Below, piece by piece: positions 24,801 through 36,800 of a stretch of 64,000 bases of DNA. Below the pieces are notes generated by a model that was not told the DNA's origin, ran no database searches, and was given only the letters and a program-made list of their open reading frames with translations. Every line of letters starts with the position of its first letter. Positions within the stretch are counted from its first letter, which is position 1. The stretch is from Cristatella mucedo (lineage: Eukaryota; Bryozoa; Phylactolaemata; Cristatellidae), in assembly GCA_009760855.2 (NCBI GenBank), contig WPIO01000032.1, positions 2,985,001-3,049,000 of the forward strand, given 5' to 3'. The position numbers were made by a program, and so were the translations under genes.

Positions 24801-27800
24801 TGAGTATATTCATGACTTTTTGCATTCACATAGTTTGTCGTTGTTGCATTGCATTGCTCTCACATGGAACATGCTTTTTGATTCTCCCAGAATAAAATTT
24901 TGTTCTCGAATCTCAGCACGATCCTAGTTCAATTAATGTTGTGTGGTTGTTTCATCTAGTCTTGCTTGGGTTGTGCACCTCGGTCACTGCTTTCACTATT
25001 CAATCTTTCTAAGTGGCAGAAAATGGCTAGATATTTCCATGCTTTTCTGAATATGCCTGCTTGAAGGTAATGGAAAGCAGAAACACCGGTAAGAGAAGAA
25101 ACATGCTGCTATTAGCTGCCATCTCTGCTGCTACTGCTGTCAAGCTCCTTTTACATGCTCAGGATCGAGAGCTACTGCCACTTTTAATAGTCAGAGCTAA
25201 CAGCCTGCTTACGGCCCTTGTTTTGCTTAGGACGCAGCTCTCGTGTTTGACAGTATTGCAAGGGCAGCACATCACATGACATTTTTTACTCGTCTGTAAG
25301 ACTTTGATGAGGGTCTCATCAGCGTTGTTGACATCAGTGCCAGTACTTGTCCGACTTGTAACTGAGCCTCACCCTGTAGGTACTTTTTCAGCTTTGCATG
25401 TGAATGGTGAGCCGTGATGGCACACTAGGTAAGGCGGTTACTTTCACGGCCTCGGTCCCGAGATCGTGGGTTCGATTCCTGCGGTGGGCGATCCTTTATG
25501 GCCTCTGCAAGCGTTGGTGATAGCCGTAAAAGCTCTTCTGTCGCTATACAGAAAAGGCTGTTTATTCAGCTAGGATTTATTTATTTATTTGAAGTGGCTA
25601 CTGATTCTGAACTCATTAATGGGTTGCTTGTGCACTAATACCAGTGGAGGGCATAATAGGCTTCAAGTTCCAGAAGTCTGATTCGGTGCTTTGCCTCCCT
25701 TAAGCTGTATTTATACGAGCCAATATCCCTCCTACTCTTCTTACCTATTCATGGATTTGATTGATCGATGTACGGTTTGGAGTTAAGGGTTTTGTATTTA
25801 AGGATTTGATCATCAATCCATGTGGGCTTAGGGACCTATTATTTTTCTTATCCAGTAGAGGAATAAAATATGCCGTAGTAGGAACCGTAGCAATCGTTGG
25901 CTCCCAATCGTTTGCCAGCTGAGAGGCCAATCCCTCGATGCCAGGCACGCCCGAACCCACATCGTCTTGTTGTTGTAGACAAAGGACGCTTCTCTCCTGT
26001 CGCTTGGGCTAAGCTGATGCACTCTTCTCTGCCTGCCGTTCGGCCTGATCGGACCTCTTCTCAGTCTGTCTCTCAACTACGGAGGCTGAATAAATAATCA
26101 TAACCTATATGTTAATAACCATCAACGAAAGCATGCATCAACAAGTGTTGAAACCTGACAATATTCACCTACTCCGAGATGTTTAGACAGTTCTACTTAA
26201 ACTGCCACGTAAGCGAGTCGTCCATTTCGCTTTAGCCTTTCACTGTCTACATGCTCTGTCATTGCCAAATCTGTAAGTTACCAGAAACAAGAAACAAGAA
26301 AGGTAGCACTGGCCATGGCGTGCTACATTTCTCATACAGGACCCAGTGAACCGCTGATCTGTCGACATGAGCGAAGCCTCTGATGTCAAACTCCCGATTA
26401 GAATAACGTCTAGAGCTCAACTCCTGCCTGTGCTTCAAACCCTAGAGTCTTGGTCTCATCCGAAAACAAGCTACCGATAGTGGCAGTAGTCTATTGCCCA
26501 CCAGGTACCAAATCCTCCTTTATCTCAGACTTCTCCGATCTCATTTCGATTCAGTGTGCAAGAAATCGATCCTTCCTCGTTATGGGTGTTTTCAACGTTC
26601 ACTTTGATAACTTATCTGACGCTTTCAGCACCGAATTTCGTGCATTGAATGACTCAATGTCTCTTGTGGCTCATGTGCATGGCCCTACTCACATCAAGGG
26701 TCACACACTCGACCAGATTTTCTCATACAATTGCACTTTGTCATCACCAATTATGACCAAATCCTGCTTATCTGACCACATGCAGATCTCATTCAATCTA
26801 CAGTGTGTGCCCACCTCCTCCTCTAAAATAACCTGTGAATCGCGAAACCTCAAGACCCTTGACATCGACGCTATCCTTGCGAGAATATCTGCTTCACCTC
26901 TGCTGCTCAGTCCTCCCACCGATCTGTCATCATTGGTAGATAGCTACAACACGACACTAGCTGACACGCTCGACGAGTTTGCACCTCTGACAAAGTGCAC
27001 TGTGTGGGGGGCCGCCCAGACGGCCTATGGTTTACCACAGACATTAAATTAGCCAAGTCTACTAAGCGAAAGCTTGAAAAAGCGTACACAAGATCTGGAC
27101 TGACTGTCCATCAACAGGCATATGAAGACTACTGTAGGTCGTACCAATCGATCCTAGCAAAGGCCAAGTCTAGCTTCTATAGAAACATTGTTGAATCACA
27201 GATGCACAATCCCAAAATGCTGATGTCGACGATAAACCATCTCCTCAACCGTTCCCAGATTAGCTCCTTACCTGATGATCCTTGTTATGATCTAGCCGAT
27301 CGCTTCTCTCGATTCTTTGTGCAGAAGATCGACAAGAACAGGGAGTCCATCCCTGCGATGACAACCTCCCCACTAGAATGCTGTTCGTCGGTTCCTGGCT
27401 ACACCTCAATGTCTGCATTTAAGCAGGTCACTAGTGATCTAGTCCTAAAGTTCGTATTGCAATCAAAGAAGACAACAAGTCCTCTGGACCCTATTCCCAC
27501 TGTTCTGCTCCTACGTTGCATTGATCTGCTGCTGCAATGCATAACTAACATAATTATTATGTCATTAGCCTCAGGTCATGTCCCAGCACCTTTCAAAAAA
27601 GCTGTAGTCAGGCTACTTCTCAAGAAATCGACACTAGACCAAGAGAACTTAAGCAACTACCGCCCAGTCTCCCTTCTACCATTCCTGTCAAAGGCACTGG
27701 AACGAGTCGTGGCAGACCAGCTAAACTCATATATCGAAACCTCAACCTTGCTAGTAAGTTCCAGTCTGGCTTTAGAGCTAATCACTCCCCAGAGTCAGCA

Positions 27801-30800
27801 TTGCTTAGGGCATACAACGACCTACTTAGGAATGCAGACATGGGTAGAGTGTCTCTGCTTGTTTTGCTCGATCTTTCGGCAGCTTTTGATACCATCGATC
27901 ACAAAGTTCTTCTAGAGCACCTCTCATCTCGTCTGGGCATCACTGGCACTGCTCTGCAGTGGTTCAGGTCCTATCTCAGTGGGAGACTCTAGAGTATTGA
28001 CGTGAATGGACAAAGATCATCTGAAGTACCTCTGAAATATGGCGTACCTCAGGGCTCCTTGCTAGGTCCGGTTCTTTTCACGGTTTATACTCCCTCTTGC
28101 TGATGTGATTGCCAAGCACAATCTAGGCTTTCACTTCTATGCAGATGACACTCAGTTGTACCTTTGCTTTGATCCCTCCCAGCCTTCGAGCACCTCAAAT
28201 TCTCTCAACTCACTTGCTGCATGTATTGATGACATCCGCACATGGATGGCAGCAGATTTTCTAAAACTAAATGACGATAAAACTAACTTAATAGTTATGG
28301 GCAGACCCAGTGTGATTCACAAATTGGAAAGGCTAAAACTCACAATTGGCTCTGCCAGCATATCTCCTGCTGAATCAGCTCGAAATCTAGGTGTCATATT
28401 CCAAAGCGACCTCTCGTTAGACGACCATATCAGCTCCACAGTCAAATCTGCCTACTTTCAGCTTCGTAACATTGCTAAAATTCGGGCTTGTTTAGATAAG
28501 GATACCACATCCAAGTTGGTCCATGCATTCGTGACATCCCGTCTCGACTTCTACAACTCACTGCTTACTAGCCTACCGACATGTGCGATCAGGCGATTGC
28601 AGCTGTTGCAAAACTCCGCAGCTAGGCTTGTCTGTCGTGAGCATCGCAGTTGCCACATTACTCCACTTCTCGCCGACCTGCACTGGCTCCCAGTCAGGCA
28701 ACGGATTTACTTCAACGTTTTGTCGCTCACTTTTAGGTCCCTTCATTCTATGGCTCCAGCCTATCTCTCAGATATACTACCCCATCAGGCCAAGCATCAT
28801 ACCACCTGCTTTTCGGAATCCAACAGTCTACCAATACCTCGTACAAACCTCAAATCCTTTGGAGACCGTGCATTTAGTTCGTATGCTCCCAAAGCCTGGA
28901 ACTCCGTCCGACCTGCGTCAGAACATCCCCTGACCTGACCACATTTAAAAAGAATTTAAAAGCCCACCTATTCAGGACAGCATTTAGTGGGTCCCTGTGA
29001 TTCGTCCATGATATGTTTATGCGTGCTGACACTGTGCATGCTGCCACTAACCACATTTGCATGCTGACCCTGTTCATGTCACCCGTAACCATTTTACTCA
29101 TTTTGTTTGTTTATCAAGCATGATCTTACTCACCATTCAATTGCATTTCCCTTTGCAGCAAATGTAAAGCGCCTAGAAAGAGATTGAGTTCTCTGAGGGC
29201 GCTTTATCAAGTGCATTATTATTATTATTATTGTTATTATTATCGCCATCGTGTTTGTCACGACTTCACATCGAAAGGGATTTTGGACTTTTGGCGGCAG
29301 TACCACGACTCATTGTGGCCCACCAGTCTGCTATCGTTTGGCATTTTTGCCCCTTGCTTACCTCTGCAAGAGGTCTCGATGCTTGTGGGGCAGCATAATA
29401 TTTTCCGTGTCAACATGACTCTCTACTTGGTTTTTCACTCCGGTAAAACTCACGTCGTGTTTGTGACTTTGAGTTTGCATCAGCCAGTTTCTCCAGAGAT
29501 GCCACATCAACTTACGATCACCACGGCCACCTGATCTTGTCTTCATGATTTATCTGTCACTCTATCCACTTCACTAGTCCTGTACTACCACTCACAAAGG
29601 GCTCTGCATCGGTGCTCACCAACATCACACCACGGAACTGACCTGGAATGTGTCAAAGCAATCATCAATCACGGCCAGCAACCTGTACTCCCACCTCGTG
29701 CTACACAGACAGTCAACTAAACTGCTCCCACGACTACCACTGACGACTGCAGTCCAATCACATCCGGCATCACGACGAACCGCGATACACCGATAACGAT
29801 GTCCTTCAAGCTCTGGACAGCCAACCGGTCTCACTGGTGAAGGTGCCGGCATAGCTTACTCCTAACTCTGTACTAGCAGAGCAGACTCACACTGGCACGC
29901 ATTTTTTGGGAGACTGCATACGCTATGGTGCTGATGAGCAACCCATAGGTGCTTTGGAACTTTGTTTGGACTATATTCTTATATTCCAATGCCTTTTTAA
30001 GCTTTTTATGTAAACATATATATGCATGTGTAAACTTAGCTTGAGGCATATATATATGTAAACGGCATATGTAAACTTAGCTTGAAGCCCAATACTGCAT
30101 GCATAATTTTGACCTACTGTGACGCTCTTCCCCTCAAGCACATTTCTGATAAGCATCCGCTACACTTACTGCGAGGCGTGCCATTGCCAGCTATTACTTG
30201 AAGCTTCTGTGGCTGCCAATACTCAGTATATCGTATTCTTTCTTACAGCTATTTGATGAATTCGACATCGTCGTGAACTGTGCTGGATTAGGTGCACAGC
30301 AGTTGGCTGGTGACAAGGAGCTGTTTCCAATTCGTGGTCAGATGATGCGTGTTGATGCCAAGGAGATCAAACACTTCCTCTACATTGACGATGGTACCGA
30401 TAGGCCGACCTACATTTACCCCACGTAGGTGCACTTCCAGCCTTGTAGCTGCCACCCACTTATAATTGGATTTTTGTCGTTACATCTGAACATTATATTA
30501 TTCATGCATTGTAATAATGAATAGGAGCGATATTTTCATGCAGGATGTATGACACTCGTGACTAACAATTGTATAGCTTGCAATTTCGAGCAAGCGTTTC
30601 TAGACTTGCCTTCCAAAGCTTTCTGGCAGTTCTCCCAGGTGAAATGAGGTGCAGATTACTTATGGAGTACTTTTTAGCTTTTGTGTTTAGAAATTGCTAG
30701 CATAGTAGCAAAATATGTTTACGGGATGCATAACAATTTATTGAGCTGGTGGGGTTTATGCTCCTGCACTTATAATACTATTTACACATATTACTTGCAA

Positions 30801-33800
30801 TTATTGATAAGAAACTTTTTAATAATTGTAATTTGATAAATAATTTCTTCCATGCCACAGCGACTCTTTCCTGTGATAATAAATGAAGATAGGCAGTCGA
30901 ATACTGAACCGGTTTTGGTTTTAATGATAGTCATGACCTGATGTGCCACAGCTTATAGCTATGCCATATCACTGGCTGAAGGCATTGGTGAGCCGTGGTG
31001 GCACACTTGGTAAGGCGGTTGCTCTCCACGACCTCGGTCCCGAGGTCTGGCGATTCCTTCGGTGGGCGATCCTTTATTGCCGCTGAAAGCAGTAGTGATA
31101 GCCTTTGAGGTTTTTCTTCCTCTACAAAAAGAGGGGCCTTCATCTATACAAATCTTTCCTCTATAAAAAAGACCTTCCTCTATACGAAACCTTCCTCTAC
31201 ACAAAAAGATCGGCTTTGGGGCTGGCTGACTACCTGCGGTACCTAGTAATTTGATGCCACGCCCCTCACGGGCTGACTCCTTCAACTGGATGTGCTTGAA
31301 CCGATACTGCCGTTGGCAGGTTGGCAAGAAGCAAAGGGCCACAGCAATATAATGTTGTACGATATTCTCGTGATACACATCAAGTATGCACAATAGAGCT
31401 AGCTGGTCTGCCAGACTGGTTTATTGTGCTGCCAGCCGACTGGCCGGATAGATCGCAGGAGCACTAAACTCCGGATTATCTAACGGAAGTTTATAATGTC
31501 ATGCCTTTCTGCTAGAAATAGTCATTTGACTGTTGCTCAGCATATGCCGGCTGCCAGACAGCTGCCATATCAAATCGATTCGTAATGGTCTCCCAGGCCT
31601 TCCTCCTGGTTAGTCATGCCTGTATCAATGGACTTAAGTATGGACTTTAAAATGCCACTGACAAAGTCCCTCTTTGCCATTTTAGGCAGTGCCCCATCAC
31701 CATGGTGAAAAAATAGAAATTATTTATTTGTATAACACCGTAAGAGAACTTAATCTCTATTCTGGTGCTTCACATATGCCACGGGGCTCGAACCCACTAC
31801 CTCGGCCAGACCTTGGTCGTGGCGAGCACTTTAGCCACTGGGTCAACTCAGTGAGACAGGTAGAGTCTAGATCTGATGGAGGACCGTACCACGAGATAAG
31901 CTTTTTCTGCCTTTGGGTCATTCATGTTATCCTGCCACAGAAAATTTCCCCATGAGGGATAACCTCCGGCTACAGTCACTACTGGCAATGACTTGGCATC
32001 ATGCAAGTTTCGGCTGAAGATGCATTAGTTTCGGTCAGCTTTCAATCTGCCCCAGGGAACTAGTCTTATTATGTTCAACTAAGCTTTGCTTGTGTACATG
32101 TGAATGAATCAGTGAATGTTACTAGCTCGAGGTCTTCCTAACCGTTGGCCATGAGTGTCTTCATGTTAGCGTAAGCATGCTGGTCTAAGAATGATGCTTG
32201 CTTAGATTTGCATGAATGAGACCATGATGTCACTAACCAATCAATTTTCTTGCAGAAGTTTTAAAGCACCTGGATAGAGATTAAGTTTGTTTAAGCCACC
32301 ATACAAACGACCTATTATTATTACTATTAAAATCGAAATTTAAATGCCTTTCAGTCTTTCGGCCTTTTTTGCCCAATTTCCAGAAGCCTGTATTCAGCTA
32401 CTATTTCCCCAAATGGTTTATTATATATTGCTGATGATACAATATAATTTTGAATTTATGTAGCTCCGAGTTGTCTGCTGATGTAGCTGGTGAACCGACC
32501 GTACTGAGGGCAAATTTGGAGTTCTTTATTAATTTAGAAAATCTCTATAGAAGGAAAAATACCCATCGGTATCAAAGTTTGGTACTATCCCACTTTTAGC
32601 AATTTCTTGCTTTTGGTCTTCTTCTAATGTCATTTAATTTTATCTGCCACAGTGCATTTTGCGATTCGCATTTATATCTTCACAGGCTCTATTCACATTG
32701 GTCGGCACCAGCTAGCGAATCGGCACTGATTCTGTTTATAGGGCGCATTTAGGAGCTGCATACGTTCAAAATTATATTGATTGATTGACTTCCGACCACA
32801 CAGGATTAGCATGACTCATCGTTGATTAGAAATTTGGCTTAGTTGTTCATAGAACTTCGATGAGGAACTTGTGGCCTTGATCTCTACTAATTAAAGCGTG
32901 AAAGTCCTTCTTTTCCTCCGTCATGCCACATGATGATGCACTTGCGTCATGTGGCAAGATGGTGCAGTGTTGTTTTCCGTGACCAGTACTTCCGGGAGTG
33001 ATATGTAATAGATGTGTAATGTATATCCACTATGATTCAGCGAAGCAAGTCCACAGGCACTGAGCTGCTCGTAGCTGATAGGAGTGAAGGTGCTGGCTCT
33101 TCACGACTATGGTCGTGGGGTCGAATCCTGCAGTGGGCGATCCTTTATTGCCAACTGCAAGCAGTGGTGATAACCGTTAAGGCCCTTCTGCTGCTATACA
33201 AATGAGGCTGTTAAATCAGCTAATATCTATTCATTTATTATGCCAACGTTTTTCCTTGTAGGTTGAACACAGTGGCTCTCGGTGGTACCAAGCAGGAATG
33301 CAACGGCTGCACGCAGCTCAGCTCCGCTGACCGCCAGCATATCGTCTCCAAATGCTCCGAGTACATGCCCAGCCTGCAGGTGTGTGGTATGGGGGAGGGC
33401 AAAAGGCAGCGTTGCAGCTGCAGCAAGGCAGCTGCATCGGTGGCAGAATGGTGGCCTCTGATAGTTAGACAGTTGTCGTGGATCAGCTTGTTCATCGGTA
33501 CCAGCAAAATGTTAGTGGTTGATTGCTCTTTCAGCTCCGTGGGAGTGGCATGGAGCAGCCTCTGCATGCAGAGTGAATGAGGGGGACCCACGTGTCTCAG
33601 TAGCTGCTGGAAGACCGGAGTGCGTTTCTCAGCTACTTGACCTGCACGGCTCAAGCTTAGCCTTCCATTCGTGTGAACGCAATCAAACTTGAAGCCAAGG
33701 TTTTTCCAGGGAGACGAATGCATATTGACCTTGAGTGAGCATGGCCGAAAGTTACCGGAAGTGTGACTTTGTCAAACAATTTTCCTTTCGTTGTGGCTGA

Positions 33801-36800
33801 GCAAGCCGAGAACAGATGCGGTTTCTTCCAAAAGTGTGCAATTTATTTAAACAACTTCTGTTTGTGCACAAGAAATATTATTGGTGCATTTTCCTAATTT
33901 GGTGCTCTTTGTCTGCCACAAGGCAAAGTAGCTGGTGAGAACTTGCCAAAGCTGTTATCCATTTGTGTTATTTTTCATCGCATTGTGTTCACTCACATAA
34001 TGCAAATTGGGCTCCTATAGGTTTCTTCTGTAATCACTGGCCCAGTTACTCTATTTACCAGTGTCTTGCACAGTATGTTGTCTTTAATTTCTTTTATGCT
34101 GAGCCCGTTATGTCAGATCCTACTGTCGCAAAGCAAATATCAAGATTTGATCTGTGGTAGCCAATAGCACAGGCGGCTTACGTTCGTATGAATTGCTCAG
34201 CCACCCTCATCGCATGCATTATTGTTTGCTAATGTAAAAATGATTATTTTAGTTTCGGTCTGCATACATTCTGGTCATAGTGTTCCATTGGTCACCGAAA
34301 CAGGTTTAAAAACTCGTTCAAGGCTTGTTTTTACTGTCGGGGTTGTCTTTCCATCATTAGGTGATGGGTAAATCGCCGTTGGCCTGTGGACGAGCACGGG
34401 CTCTAGTATCGAGAAATTTTATTAGTTTTCTGCTAGTGTTGATACCTTCAATAGTATCGGCTCTTCGAAGTTCTGGGGTGAAGAACTGTTTAGGACAGAT
34501 CTGACCGTGGTGTGAGCTGGTCAACTCTGTGAAGTTGTAACCGTGGGCAAGTGATCTACAAAGAACTGAAGATCGACAGACTCAGAAATCTCACTTATAC
34601 TCACGATAGCATTAGAAAAGCTTTAGCTGCTGTAACTCCTCTCGCTGATGAATAATAATAATAATAAAAATAATAATGCACTTGATAAAGCGCCCTCTGA
34701 GAACTCAATCTCTTTCTAGGCGCTTTACATGTGCTGCAAAGGGAAACGCGATTGAATCGTAATATCATGCTTGATAAACAACATGAATAACATGGTTAGG
34801 GGTGACATGAAGAGGGTCAGCATGCAAATGTGGTTAGTGGCAGCATGCACAGTGTCAGCATGCATAAGCACATGAAGGACGAATCACAGGGACCCACTAA
34901 ATGCTGTCCTAAATAGGTGTGTTTTTAAGTTCTTTTTAAATCTGGTCAAGTCAGGGGATTTTCTGACGCAAGTCAGGAGGGCGTTCCAGGCTTATGGAGC
35001 AAACGAACTAAATGCACGGTATCCAAAGGATTTGAGGTTTGTACGAGGTATTATTAAACTGTTGGATTCCAATAAGCAGGTGGTATGATGCTTGACCTGG
35101 TGGGGGAGTAGATCTGAGAGATAGGCTGGAGCCAAAGAATGAAGTGACCTAAAAGTGAGCGACCAAACCTTGAAGTCGACAGCCTTTCCAATTTCTGAAT
35201 CACAGTGGGTTTGCTCATAACTAGTAAGTTAGTTTTATCATCGTTTGGTTTTAGAAAATGTGCTGCCATCCCTGTGCAGATGTCATCAATACATGCAGCA
35301 AGTGAGTTGAGAGAATTCGAGGTGCTCGAAGGCTGGGAGAGATCAAAGCAATGTTACAACTGAGTGTCATCCCCATAGAAGTGAAAGCCTACATTGTGCT
35401 TGGCCATCACATCAGCAAGGGGGAGAGTATAAACAGTGAACAGAACCGGACCTAGCATGGAGCCCAAAGGTACCCCATATTTCAGTGGTACCTCGGATGA
35501 TCTTTGTCCATTCACATCAATACTCTAGAGTCTCCCACTGAGATATGATCTAAACCATTGCAGAGCAGTGCCAGTGATGCTCAGGCGAGATGAGAGGTGC
35601 TCTAGACGAACTTTGTGATCGATAGTATCAAAAGCTGCCGAAAGATCGAGCAAAACAAGCAGAGGCACTCTACCTATGTCTGCTTCCTAAGTAGGTCGTT
35701 GTACACCCTAAGCAATGCTGACTCTGTGTAGTGATTAGGGAGTGATTAGCTCTAAAGCCAGACTGGAACTTACTAGCAAGGTTTGAAGTTTCAATATATG
35801 AGTTTATGATAATAATAATAATGCACTTGATGAAGCACCCTCAGAGAACTCAATTTCTTTCTAGATGCTTTACATTTGTTGCAAAGGGAAATGCAATTGA
35901 ATGGTGAGTAATATCATGTTTGAGTTCAGCTGGTCCACCACGACCCGTTCCAGTGTCTTTGATAGGAATGGTAGAAGGAAGACTGGGCGGTAGTTGCTCA
36001 AGTTCTCTTAGTCTAGTGTCGCTTTCTTGAGAAGTTGCCTGACTACAGGTTTTTTGAAAGGTGCTGGGACATAACCTGAATAAGGATTGTTGCTGCAGCA
36101 TGTGTACCTTTGGATTTGGTTGAAGTATGAGCATCTTACCCCCAACCAAACCCTGCGGCACTGCTACTTATATTTCGCTCGGGAAGCCTTTGACTCAGTA
36201 TCACGTACTTCTTCCGCGACAGCCGTAGGGCACGATATGGATCTTCGTTAATAGCTCGCGTGCATTTAGTTGGAATATCCAACTGGTCACTACGGCTGTC
36301 TTGTCGATTGCTAAAATCATATTACCCGTAGCTCTATCGAGACGGATCAGTGCCTGCCAATTCGCTATGGTCAAGGTGCTGTTATTTCAATGTGCTTCTC
36401 ATCGTGGCCTCACCACCCCCAAAGCATGCAGAGGAACATGCTACCAACTGCACTTACTATTGCAAGTCAGTTGTTGATTGTTGCTTCTTTCAGAAAAATG
36501 CAGTGTTGCTTTTGGACTGAAGGCACGTGCATTTATTTGAACAAAATGTAAAGCAATATATTCGTCATAGATAGATACCTGTAGACGAAGTCGTTAAAGC
36601 CAAATATTTGTTTCAGATCGATGCTTGCATTTGGAGGCACTAAGTTCATCGTTGCAGGGCAGTTTGTGATGAATGACCTTGGTTTTATGTCTCTGCTGCA
36701 TGTATTTGTCTGCCTAGTGCGTACATAAAATGGATAAGTCTTTTGTTGATATACGTGAGTGTTATTGCCATCTACTTCATTGCTTACAACTCTCTGTGCA

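Larger units (their letters stand above)
26450..29234 (+). mobile_element. LINE-A, longest + copy: EN + RT + tail (intron 5)
   Basis: Endonuclease C-terminal part at 26450-27052: [20 protein letters not shown] (the GDFN motif with D changed to V), GHTLDQIFS and the catalytic SDH in [12 protein letters not shown] begins in another frame (26995-27915) with ANQLN-type [10 protein letters not shown] and [20 protein letters not shown]. It continues at 27801-27992 ([20 protein letters not shown]) and 28105-28938, where YADD is at 28138-28149. The 3' hairpin GCGCCTAGAAAGAGATTGAG and (ATT)n lie at 29171-29234. At least three frameshifts or stops make it non-autonomous. The 5' end is lost or unrecognisable before 26450. 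Confidence 0.9.
17948..30248. other. Intron 5 (12.3 kb), repeat-loaded
   Basis: The largest intron. It holds LINE-A tails at 18048, 19885 and 20037, SINE-1 at 19017, 24643 and 25406, LINE-B pieces at 21922-24640, microsatellites at 21.6-21.9 kb and the long LINE-A at 26450-29234. Stretches with nothing assigned are 18150-19015, 20295-21580 and 29240-30248. Confidence 0.7.

Noticed and set aside
29240-29880. Cys/Arg-containing frames after the LINE-A tail (29625-29852 minus)
   Set aside because: No recognisable domain, no repeat partner seen, no splice context.
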